Positions 1 to 6,224 of a stretch of 8,035 bases of DNA are shown here, in pieces. The stretch lies in contig JAAUYW010000073.1 in NCBI GenBank assembly GCA_014804915.1, positions 1-8,035 on the forward strand, written 5' to 3'. Both the position numbers and the translations under genes were made by a program. Position 1 is the first letter of the stretch; the number at the start of each line of letters is the position of its first letter. The stretch comes from Desulfovibrio sp. GTDB taxonomy: Bacteria; Desulfobacterota; Desulfovibrionia; Desulfovibrionales; Desulfovibrionaceae. The notes beneath the pieces are model-generated. The model made no database searches and was not told the DNA's origin. It saw only the letters and a program-made list of their open reading frames with translations.

Positions 1-1459
1 CATGGCAAAAATGCGCGGCCTGAAAACCCTGTTTCTGACTGGCACTGACGAGCACGGCGACAAGATTGTCCAGGCGGCGGAAAAAAACGGCCTCTCGCCC
101 CAGGCCTTCACCGATGAGATCAGCGCGGCTTTCCGCAGCCTCTGGCCGCGGCTTTCCGTCAGGACAGACTTCTTCGAGCGCACCACCAGCCCCGCGCATG
201 TCGCGTCTGTCCAGGCATTCCTGCAGCGCATTTATGATGCCGGCGATATCTATTTTGGCGAATTTGGCGGCTATTACTGCTATGGCTGCGAGCGTTTCTA
301 TACCGAAAAGGAGCTTGAAAACGGACTCTGCCCCCAGCACCAGACAGCGCCGCAATTCATCAGCGAGAAAAACTATTTTTTCCGCATGTCCAGGTATCTG
401 CCCTGGCTGAAGGAATACATCGCCGGGCATCCGGACCTGATTCGGCCGGAGCGCTATCGCTCGGAAGCGCTGGCAATGCTCGAGGCCGGCGCGCTGGAAG
501 ATCTCTGCATTTCGCGTCCCAAATCCCGCCTCACCTGGGGCATCGAGCTCCCCTTTGACAGGGAATATGTCTGCTATGTCTGGTTTGACGCGCTGGTCAC
601 CTACCTGAGCGGCATCGGCTGGCCGAATGGGAAGGAATTCGGGGAATTCTGGCCAGGCGAGCACCTGATCGCCAAGGATATCCTCAAGCCCCATGCAGTC
701 TTCTGGCCGTGCATGCTGAAGGCTGCCGGGCTGCCTGTTTACAGGCATCTCAACGTCCACGGCTACTGGCTCTCCCGCGACACCAAAATGTCCAAATCGC
801 TTGGCAATGTCGTTGATCCGCTCCAGGTTCTGGCTGATTTTGGCCTGGATGCCTTCCGCTTCTTCCTGATGCGCGACATGCGCTTCGGCCAGGACGCCAG
901 CTTCAGCGACGAAGCCATCATCACGCGGGTCAATTCCGATCTGGCCAATGACCTTGGCAATCTCTTCAGCCGCACCCTGTCCATGAATGGCAAGTATTTC
1001 AATGGCCTTGCGCCAGACGGCGGCGCGCCCGGGCCGGAAGAGGAGGAGATAGGCGCCATCTGCCTTGAAGCTGTGGCAAACTACATCCAGCTTTTCTCGC
1101 AGTGGCATTTCAGCCGCGGCCTTGAGTCGCTCTGGGTCATTGTTGACAGGCTCAACAAATTTATCGACACAAGCGCGCCCTGGACCCTTTACAAAAAGGG
1201 AGAAACCGCAAGGCTGGCAGCAGTCATGAGCGTGATTCTCGCCTGTCTGCGCAAAATTGCCATCTGCCTCTGGCCGGTAATGCCTGAAACTTCCGTAAAA
1301 ATGCTTGCCCAGCTTGGCCAGCCGGGCCTGGAGCAGGACCAGCCGCCAATAACTGACGCAAACGCATTCGCGGCCAGGCTGGAGCCAATCGCTCCAGGCA
1401 CGCGTCTGGCGACTGCCTCCGCTCTGTTTCCGCGCAGTGAGCGGAAAAAAGAGCGGTAG
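1..1459 (+). CDS. metG: Methionyl-tRNA synthetase, catalytic and anticodon-binding part, 5' end outside the window
   Basis: This enzyme charges tRNA-Met with methionine using ATP in the cytoplasm. The N-terminal Rossmann half with the HIGH motif lies left of the window. The visible part opens in the conserved FLTGTDEHGDKI segment, so the first Met in the window is internal and not a start. A zinc knuckle follows (C93, C96, C110 and H113, counting the codon at position 2 as 1), then the WGIELPFD and YVWFDAL segments, the KMSKS loop at residues 262-266, and the helical anticodon-binding domain (DLGNLFSR, and an APWTLYK segment at about 395). The frame meets a UAG at 1457-1459, just after the LFPR motif that normally leads into the linker to the C-terminal tRNA-binding domain. 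That domain is encoded in the same frame after the stop (1460-1813). Core aminoacylation would not need it, so the truncated product could still be active. The family call is very firm; the true 3' end is uncertain. Confidence 0.95.
   Translation, partial: MAKMRGLKTLFLTGTDEHGDKIVQAAEKNGLSPQAFTDEISAAFRSLWPRLSVRTDFFERTTSPAHVASVQAFLQRIYDAGDIYFGEFGGYYCYGCERFYTEKELENGLCPQHQTAPQFISEKNYFFRMSRYLPWLKEYIAGHPDLIRPERYRSEALAMLEAGALEDLCISRPKSRLTWGIELPFDREYVCYVWFDALVTYLSGIGWPNGKEFGEFWPGEHLIAKDILKPHAVFWPCMLKAAGLPVYRHLNVHGYWLSRDTKMSKSLGNVVDPLQVLADFGLDAFRFFLMRDMRFGQDASFSDEAIITRVNSDLANDLGNLFSRTLSMNGKYFNGLAPDGGAPGPEEEEIGAICLEAVANYIQLFSQWHFSRGLESLWVIVDRLNKFIDTSAPWTLYKKGETARLAAVMSVILACLRKIAICLWPVMPETSVKMLAQLGQPGLEQDQPPITDANAFAARLEPIAPGTRLATASALFPRSERKKER
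1419..1456 (+). other. Strong imperfect inverted repeat (hairpin) ending immediately before the metG UAG
   Basis: The left arm (1419-1433) and right arm (1441-1456) pair as 7 bp, a small internal loop (one base opposite two) and another 7 bp, around a 7-base loop (1434-1440). The last paired base is 1456 and UAG begins at 1457. It is not followed by a T-run on either strand, so it is not a typical intrinsic terminator. It lies in the linker-coding part of metG. Confidence 0.7.
1457..1459 (+). other. In-frame UAG inside metG
   Basis: This amber codon lies in the metG frame between the anticodon-binding domain and the C-terminal Trbp111-like domain. The 117 sense codons after it contain no stop and encode a well-conserved domain. 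It could be a nonsense mutation, a base-calling or assembly error, or a codon read as an amino acid by a suppressor or pyrrolysine tRNA. UAG also sits at the expected natural end of the whole gene (1811-1813), so UAG is not simply reassigned everywhere. Confidence 0.85.
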
Positions 1460-1813
1460 TCGACGCCCGAGCGCCCCGAGCCGGTCCAGGCCAGCTTCGA
1501 GGCATTCAGGACGCTGGATATTGCGGCCGGCACAATCACAAAAGCCGAGAAGCATCCGGACGCGGACCGGCTGCTGCGTCTGGAAGTGGATTTCGGGGAG
1601 CCCGCGCCCAGACAGATCATCTCCGGCATAGCGGAGTTTTTCAGCCCCCGGGAACTGCCAGGCAAGCGCGTTTGCGCGATTCTCAACCTGCCGGAGCGCA
1701 AAATCCGCGGGCTTGTCTCCCAGGGCATGATTTTGACCGCTTCCGGGCCAGACGGAAAGCTTGCGCTGGTGAACGTGCCCGAATCGACGCCCAACGGCGC
1801 AAGAATAAGCTAG
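1460..1813 (+). pseudogene. metG: C-terminal tRNA-binding (Trbp111/EMAPII-like OB-fold) domain of MetRS, cut off by the UAG
   Basis: The frame of metG continues for 117 codons and reads as the OB-fold domain that bacterial MetRS carries at its C-terminus for dimerisation and non-specific tRNA binding. Recognisable blocks are the entry strand FRTLDIAAGTITKAEKHPDA, then RLLRLEVDFGE, QIISGIAEFF, the NLPERKIRG loop, SQGMILTA, and the typical ending PNGARIS. No ATG, GTG or TTG occurs in frame between the UAG and the first strand of the domain. The first possible start, GTG at 1586, would remove the opening strands and has no Shine-Dalgarno sequence at a sensible distance. Independent translation as a stand-alone Trbp111-like protein is therefore unlikely. 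The domain is expressed only if the UAG is read through, or it is a fresh remnant. The sequence shows no decay, which argues for a very recent mutation, readthrough or a sequence error. Confidence 0.8.
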
Positions 1814-1838
1814 CCTTTCCTTTCAGGTTCAGTCAAAA

Positions 1839-2636
1839 ATGGATAATCTGACTGTAGCAATAATCCTGAGCATTGTCGAAGGCCTTACGGAATTTCTGCC
1901 TGTTTCCTCCACCGGACACCTGATTCTGGCCGGCGAGCTGCTCCATTTCACAGGCAGCCGCGCGGCGACATTTGAAGTTGTGATTCAGCTGGGCGCGATC
2001 ATGGCGGTCGTCGTCCTCTACTGGCGCAGGTTTATCGGCCTGTTGCGGCCAGCTCCTGCTGCCCGTTTCGCAGGCTGGCGCGGCATCTGGCTCCTGTTTC
2101 TCACCACCCTGCCGGCCTGCGTGGCCGGCCTGCTGCTGCATTCGCTGATCAAGCAATATCTCTTCAGCGCCCGTTCGGTAGTTTTCGCCCTTGTCGCTGG
2201 CGCAATCTGCATGCTCATTGTGGACTGGAAGAAAAAGCGCGTGACAAGCGCCACGCTGGACGAGCTCACAGCCGCCCAGGCGCTGGGAATCGGCCTGGGA
2301 CAGTGCCTCGCGCTCTGGCCCGGATTTTCCCGCTCGGCCGCCACAATCATGAGCGGCATTCTGCTTGGCGCCAAAAGGGGCGTTGCTGCGGAATATTCGT
2401 TTATAGCGGCAGTGCCTGTCATGCTGGCGGCGACAGGCTATGACCTGCTCAAAAGCTGGCAGCTTTTCACAGTTGCGGACATTCCCTTTTTCTGCGTGGG
2501 AATGCTCGGCGCGTTCCTCTCCGCGCTCTTCGCAGTCAAAATCTTCGTCGCGCTGCTGGCCAGGGTTACGCTCGCGCCCTTTGCAATCTACCGTCTCTGC
2601 CTTGCGCCAGTAGCCTGGTACTTTCTGGTCAGCTGA
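1839..2636 (+). CDS. uppP: Undecaprenyl-diphosphate phosphatase (BacA/UppP family)
   Basis: This integral inner-membrane enzyme removes a phosphate from undecaprenyl diphosphate to regenerate the lipid carrier for peptidoglycan and other envelope polymers. Over-expression of the family gives bacitracin resistance. The protein is 265 residues, the usual length, and very hydrophobic throughout. The first signature is EGLTEFLPVSSTGHL at 14-28, carrying the paired glutamates (E14, E18) and H27. The second is PGFSRSAAT at 161-169, with the phosphate-binding Arg at 165; most family members have Gly where this has Ala167. ATG 1839 puts the first signature at its usual distance from the N-terminus. 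Upstream there is only a weak AGG (1825-1827) about 11 bases away. The gene starts 25 bases after the second metG stop, so co-transcription with metG is likely. If metG translation stops at 1459, about 380 bases upstream of uppP are left untranslated, which could expose the transcript to polarity. Confidence 0.95.
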   Translation: MDNLTVAIILSIVEGLTEFLPVSSTGHLILAGELLHFTGSRAATFEVVIQLGAIMAVVVLYWRRFIGLLRPAPAARFAGWRGIWLLFLTTLPACVAGLLLHSLIKQYLFSARSVVFALVAGAICMLIVDWKKKRVTSATLDELTAAQALGIGLGQCLALWPGFSRSAATIMSGILLGAKRGVAAEYSFIAAVPVMLAATGYDLLKSWQLFTVADIPFFCVGMLGAFLSALFAVKIFVALLARVTLAPFAIYRLCLAPVAWYFLVS

Positions 2637-2662
2637 ATCGTTCAATAATCTTTACCATATTT

Positions 2663-2684
2663 GGCGTTTACAGGGACGCTTTTT
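2663..2684 (+). terminator. Weak hairpin followed by a T-run after uppP
   Basis: Bases 2663-2668 can pair with 2675-2680 (four Watson-Crick pairs flanked by G-U pairs) around a 6-base loop, and TTTT follows at 2681-2684. This could be a weak intrinsic terminator closing the metG-uppP unit. It overlaps the -35-like box of the candidate promoter below, so only one of the two readings may be real. Confidence 0.2.
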
Positions 2685-2694
2685 GTGCTAAACT
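2667..2694 (+). promoter_or_regulatory. Candidate sigma-70-type promoter for the M23 peptidase unit
   Basis: TTTACA (2667-2672) and TAAACT (2689-2694) are separated by 16 bases and match the TTGACA/TATAAT consensus at five and four of six positions. They lie in the most AT-rich intergenic stretch of the window. Transcription would start around 2701, leaving a leader of only about six bases before ATG 2707. That fits the lack of any Shine-Dalgarno sequence there. It is a pattern match only. Confidence 0.35.
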
Positions 2695-2706
2695 GCCTTT
2701 TCTGAA

Positions 2707-4221
2707 ATGAAGACAGCTATTTTTGGCATTTGCGTTGCCCTTATCTGCGCGGCCCTGTACGCGCTTGCGCCAACCGGCGAGCCGGAAGAGAATCTGGTTC
2801 CCTGGGCAAGGGAATCGCTCGCGCAATGCGTAAAGGTTACAGAAAGATTTCAGGACACCCTCATTGCCGCGGCCAGGGCCGCGCTTGGCCAGGCCAGGGA
2901 AGTAACGGGAAGGCTGGCCGCTCTCAACCCTCCTGATACGGACATTGAGCCGGAAACGCCGGGAGTGGTGCAGGGCAAGGTGCAAAAGGGCGAAACCATC
3001 GCCTCCCTGCTGGACAAGGCCGGTATTGGGCCCTCAAGGCAATTTGCAAATGCGGCGGCGAATGTCCTGAATCTCAAAAATTTTAAGGCTGGCCAGCCAT
3101 ATGCCATTTTCACGGATCCTGCCACTGGCCGCATTCGCCGTTTTGAATATGAGGTCAGCGACACGCGCCGCCTGATTGTGGAAGGCGAAAGCCAGCCGCA
3201 GGCGCGCATGGAGGATATCGAATACACCACGCTCCTCGAAAGCTGCGAGGGCGTGATTGATGACAGCCTGTTTCAGGCTATTGCCGATATTGGCGAAAAT
3301 CCGGCGCTTGCCCTCAAGCTGGTTGAGCTTTTTGGCTCGGAGATCAACTTCATCCGCGACATTCAGGAAGGCGACTCCTTTTCGGCCCTGATTGAGAAAC
3401 GTTACCGCGAGGGCGAATATCGCGGTTACGGACGCATCCTGGCAGCCACATTCACCAATCGCGGCAAAACCTACGAGGCCTGGATGTTCCGCGATCCGGA
3501 AGGCAACCTCAATTATTACAACAGCAAGGGAGAAAATCTCAAGAAAACGCTCCTCATGGCTCCGCTGGCTGTGACGCGCCTGACTTCCAAATTCACGCAT
3601 ACCAGAAGGCACCCGATTCTCGGGGGCATCCGCCCCCATCTTGGCGTGGATTACGCGGCGCCAACCGGCACGCCAGTCAAGGCTGTAGGAAATGGCGTTG
3701 TAACCAGGCGCGGCTGGAATGGCGGCTACGGCAACCAGATCGTGGTGCGCCACGCTGCAGGCCTGGAATCCATGTACGCGCACCTCTCTGGCTACGCGCC
3801 CGGTCTGCGCACTGGCCAGAAAGTAAAACAGGGCCAGGTGATTGGCTTTGTGGGCAGCACTGGAATGTCCACCGGCCCGCATCTGGATTTCCGCCTCCGC
3901 CAGGGCGACAAGTTTATCAATCCGGCCAAGGCGATCAATCCGCGCGGCGCGCCGGTTGACCCTGACCTGATGGCCTCGTTCAGGAAAACGCGCGACCTGG
4001 CAAAATCCTATCTTGAAGGCCGAAAACTTCCCGAAAAGTATGAGCTGGACAGCATTGTGCCCGACCATGTATCATTGCCGAAAAGCAGGAATGTGAAGGA
4101 GCCGCGCAAATTCACGAAAAGGCAGCTGATGCTGCTGAAAAGCATAGCTGCCCAGAAACGGATTGCGCAAAAGAGATTGAAAGAAATGGAGCGCTCGCAC
4201 AAAAAGCGCAAGCGGAGCTGA
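2707..4221 (+). CDS. Membrane-anchored M23 family metallopeptidase (peptidoglycan endopeptidase, MepM/Csd3-like)
   Basis: The protein is 504 residues. A single hydrophobic segment (about 4-21) is a signal anchor or uncleaved signal peptide, placing the rest in the periplasm. A region from about 86 to 165 (QKGETIASLLDKAGI onward) resembles the OapA/LysM-like domain that precedes M23 in MepM and Csd3 proteins, and a second N-domain follows to about 280. The LytM-type peptidase domain is about 305-405, with H311xxxD315 (zinc ligands), H359 in MYAHL and H392 in GPHLDFR. The usual HxH is HxD here, so the third zinc ligand would be Asp394. From about 455 to the end the chain is strongly basic and probably helical. 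Such enzymes cleave peptide cross-links during wall growth or shaping. ATG 2707 is the only possible start, because an in-frame TAA lies at 2689-2691 with no other start codon between. No Shine-Dalgarno is visible. The subfamily assignment is tentative; M23 is firm. Confidence 0.92.
   Translation: MKTAIFGICVALICAALYALAPTGEPEENLVPWARESLAQCVKVTERFQDTLIAAARAALGQAREVTGRLAALNPPDTDIEPETPGVVQGKVQKGETIASLLDKAGIGPSRQFANAAANVLNLKNFKAGQPYAIFTDPATGRIRRFEYEVSDTRRLIVEGESQPQARMEDIEYTTLLESCEGVIDDSLFQAIADIGENPALALKLVELFGSEINFIRDIQEGDSFSALIEKRYREGEYRGYGRILAATFTNRGKTYEAWMFRDPEGNLNYYNSKGENLKKTLLMAPLAVTRLTSKFTHTRRHPILGGIRPHLGVDYAAPTGTPVKAVGNGVVTRRGWNGGYGNQIVVRHAAGLESMYAHLSGYAPGLRTGQKVKQGQVIGFVGSTGMSTGPHLDFRLRQGDKFINPAKAINPRGAPVDPDLMASFRKTRDLAKSYLEGRKLPEKYELDSIVPDHVSLPKSRNVKEPRKFTKRQLMLLKSIAAQKRIAQKRLKEMERSHKKRKRS
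4214..4217 (+). promoter_or_regulatory. Ribosome binding site of the small ORF, inside the end of the M23 gene
   Basis: GGAG lies five bases before ATG 4223 and overlaps the last codons of the M23 peptidase gene. With the stop-start gap of a single base it suggests translational coupling, and it supports 4223 as a real start. Confidence 0.55.
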
Positions 4222-4222
4222 C

Positions 4223-4447
4223 ATGATTTCATTCAATCCACATTGGGGCGGTCTGGATTACCTGCAGGATTCATCCCCGGCCGATGGCTGCGGCATTGTC
4301 TTCCTGCCCAGTCTGGCAAGCGACGCCACAGCGGCAGTTCCACAAATGGAATCCGAAGAAAGCGTACACCAGTTCATGCAATCCGGCTTCAGGGCCGCAA
4401 CCGAGAACCTCTATAGCGCGGGTCTGCTGGTCAGCGAAGGCATCTGA
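4223..4447 (+). CDS. Small hypothetical protein, 74 residues, coupled to the M23 gene
   Basis: I do not recognise a family. The ORF begins one base after the stop of the M23 peptidase gene, has a good Shine-Dalgarno (GGAG at 4214-4217), and uses the same CTG/GGC/GCC-rich codons as its neighbours, so it is probably translated. The product is acidic, with one Cys (residue 23), no signal peptide and no membrane segment. The N-terminal half is Gly/Pro/Ala/Ser-rich and the C-terminal half (about 42-68, from MESEESVHQFM) could form amphipathic helices. Position suggests a link to the peptidase or to the AroA-like protein, but nothing in the sequence shows which. The alternative is a chance ORF in a spacer. 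Confidence 0.6.
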   Translation: MISFNPHWGGLDYLQDSSPADGCGIVFLPSLASDATAAVPQMESEESVHQFMQSGFRAATENLYSAGLLVSEGI

Positions 4448-4518
4448 GCCGGCCACTCCGCCCGGAGCGCCCCTGGTTCGGACAGCCTCAGTCCCTGCAG
4501 CCTGCCTTGCATTCGCGT

Positions 4519-6180
4519 ATGGACAAGGAACAAAAATCTGGCCGCAAGCCCCTGCGCGCGGTAATATCTGAAATAGACCAGGAGATTCTGCGCCTGCTTG
4601 TGCGCCGCTCCAACCTGCTGGCAAAATTGCGCGAAAATGGCCGGCTGCCCGCAAGCGAGGAGAAATTCCTGCGCGAGGCCTGGCAAAACGACGTAGCGCG
4701 CGTCAGCCGCGATCCCGGGCTGTCCGGACGCTTTTTCACGCTCATGCAGCAGGTTTCTTTCCTGCCCAGGCCTAAAGACGGGGCCAGCGAAGCCGATTCA
4801 GTGCCAGGCAGTCAAAGACGGGACGCCTTCAATCTCGCGCCGCCGAAAAAGCCGGCGGATATAGCCCTTGCCGCCCCGCTTTCCGGCTGGCAGACCAGGA
4901 TGTGGCTTTATCTGGCCGCCCAGGCAGGCCAGGAGCTGCGGCTTGCCCCATGTCTGCAAAATGACGGGCTCGTCGATTATGTCAAGGGCCTTGCGCAAAT
5001 GGGCGCGGCAGTTACCCGCGAAGATGACGCCATACTCTGCAGAAGCGCATCTCCCCTGGGCGCGCCGGACAAGGTCCTGCATGCCGGCGGCAGCGAACTG
5101 AATTTTTATGTTTTCCTTGCCCAGTACCTGGGACGGCATTCCCGCGTCAAAATCACCGGCGACGCGGTTTTGCAGCTTGCCGACTACACAGGGCTGAAAC
5201 ATTTTTTGCCAGCGCTTGGCGCGCGCATGATCAATATCGTGCCACGCAGCGCAGGCCTGCCAGTGCGTATTGAATCTTCAGGAGCCTTGCCGCCTGGCAT
5301 CAGGCCCGGGCCAGAATTGCAGGCAGGATTCATCGAGGCCCTGCTTCTGGCAGCGCCTGGCTATAGCGCGCCTTTTGCCATTGATCTGTCCCTGCGTCCG
5401 GACAGGGAGGCCATACTCGCCCGCGCCCTCCCCCTGCTGGAAGCCAGCGGCGCAATTTTCTCGCTATCTGAAGCGGCAATCAGCCTCGAGCCTTCCAGTC
5501 TGGTCATTCCTTCAAAGCCAGAGCTCGGCGTCGAGCCGGAGCTTGCTGCTTTTCTACTCGCCTTTCCCGCAGCGCTTGGGGGCAAGACAACGCTCAACGG
5601 CCACTGGCCTGACTGGCCCAAGGCCGCGCTCTTCTGGGAAACAGCAGCCAGATTCGGCTTTACTGCGAAACCAGGGCTGCTTGAGGCCAGTTTTGCGCAG
5701 CCAGCGCAAAATTTCGCCTGCGCTGATTTTCAGCCTGAAACAGAATGGCAAACGGCTTTTCTCACCGCCGTTGCCACATGCGTCTGCCTCAATGGCGGCG
5801 CTGCGTCTCTGCCAGCGCAGTTCCAGGAAAGCGGGAATGCGGCTGATTTCATGCGCATTGCCGGAGTTGCCCTCCTGAAAGACGGCAAGCTTGCGCGCGC
5901 TGAAAGCCCGGCCGGACTGGCCTGGAACGCGCCCTCTCCAGCCTGGGCGCTGGCGCTCGCGCTTGCGGCTTGCTGCCGCAAGGGCCAGAGCGGCTGGGCG
6001 CTTGGCAATCCGGGCATCATGACCGAGCTTTGGCCGCCTTTCTGGAGCCTGTACAATGGCCTGCCAGAGCCAAAAATGAAAAAGCCGCAGCCTAAAGCGC
6101 CAGAAAAAGCGCAGCGACGCAGGATAATTACCAATGCTGTCGCCACGCCCCCTGAAATTCGCGACGAAGATCTCTATTAG
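4519..6180 (+). CDS. Chorismate-mutase-like domain fused to a degenerate EPSP-synthase (AroA)-like domain
   Basis: The protein has 553 residues. Residues about 10-90 look like an AroQ-type chorismate mutase helix bundle: PLRAVISEIDQEILRLLVRR keeps the first-helix Arg and the RR pair, while later active-site positions are poorly matched (Gln88 of the E. coli enzyme falls on Arg). Residues about 114-530 follow the AroA fold pattern, with matching blocks such as ALLLAAP and PELAAFLLAFPAAL. By hand alignment to E. coli AroA nearly all catalytic and ligand residues are replaced: the K22 and S23 positions are S122 and G123, NAGT becomes GGSE, R100 becomes Phe, R124 becomes Val217, and the R386 and K411 positions are also lost. 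Only the R27 equivalent (R127) is clear. Shikimate-pathway catalysis is therefore doubtful, and a regulatory or new role is an inference. ATG 4519 is chosen over TTG 4507, which is also possible; neither has a clear Shine-Dalgarno. The gene ends in UAG. The C-terminal 40 residues are basic and Pro-rich. Confidence 0.75.
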   Translation: MDKEQKSGRKPLRAVISEIDQEILRLLVRRSNLLAKLRENGRLPASEEKFLREAWQNDVARVSRDPGLSGRFFTLMQQVSFLPRPKDGASEADSVPGSQRRDAFNLAPPKKPADIALAAPLSGWQTRMWLYLAAQAGQELRLAPCLQNDGLVDYVKGLAQMGAAVTREDDAILCRSASPLGAPDKVLHAGGSELNFYVFLAQYLGRHSRVKITGDAVLQLADYTGLKHFLPALGARMINIVPRSAGLPVRIESSGALPPGIRPGPELQAGFIEALLLAAPGYSAPFAIDLSLRPDREAILARALPLLEASGAIFSLSEAAISLEPSSLVIPSKPELGVEPELAAFLLAFPAALGGKTTLNGHWPDWPKAALFWETAARFGFTAKPGLLEASFAQPAQNFACADFQPETEWQTAFLTAVATCVCLNGGAASLPAQFQESGNAADFMRIAGVALLKDGKLARAESPAGLAWNAPSPAWALALALAACCRKGQSGWALGNPGIMTELWPPFWSLYNGLPEPKMKKPQPKAPEKAQRRRIITNAVATPPEIRDEDLY

Positions 6181-6211
6181 CAAACCGCGCTTGCCGGCCA
6201 GTTCCAGCTTC

Positions 6212-6216
6212 AGGAG
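6212..6216 (+). promoter_or_regulatory. Shine-Dalgarno of the DmsC-like gene
   Basis: AGGAG with an 8-base spacer to ATG 6225 is the best ribosome binding site in the window, and it fixes the start of the downstream gene. Confidence 0.7.
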
Positions 6217-6224
6217 ATACCGCC

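Noticed and set aside
1419..1456. Intrinsic terminator inside metG
   Set aside because: The stem is good, but no T-run follows on either strand.
1189..1794. 201-codon minus-strand open frame covering the metG UAG
   Set aside because: It is an antisense shadow of the metG C-terminus. The sense frame reads as a conserved domain, so this cannot explain the region.
1586..1813. Separate small gene starting at GTG 1586
   Set aside because: The start would fall inside the OB-fold and remove its first strands, and there is no ribosome site. The segment is the distal part of metG.
1833..2645. 270-codon open frame on the minus strand across all of uppP
   Set aside because: It mirrors uppP exactly, has polar low-complexity composition with no family motif, and is explained by GC-rich codon bias of the sense gene.
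2707..2770. Lipoprotein signal in the M23 N-terminus
   Set aside because: Cys9 and Cys14 are each preceded by Ile, not the Gly/Ala/Ser needed at -1 of a lipobox.
3034..4068. 344-codon open frame on the minus strand across the M23 gene
   Set aside because: The sense strand has clear M23 motifs. The antisense product resembles nothing and has no ribosome site.
4445..4447. Selenocysteine UGA joining the small ORF to downstream sequence
   Set aside because: The frame after the UGA reads as non-coding-like residues and ends soon, and no convincing hairpin follows. The next gene is in another frame.
4448..4518. Upstream extension of the AroA-like gene, whose frame is open here
   Set aside because: No ATG, GTG or TTG occurs in this frame before TTG 4507, and the residues before the chorismate-mutase-like helix look random. 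The small 4 bp hairpins in the gap are too weak to report.
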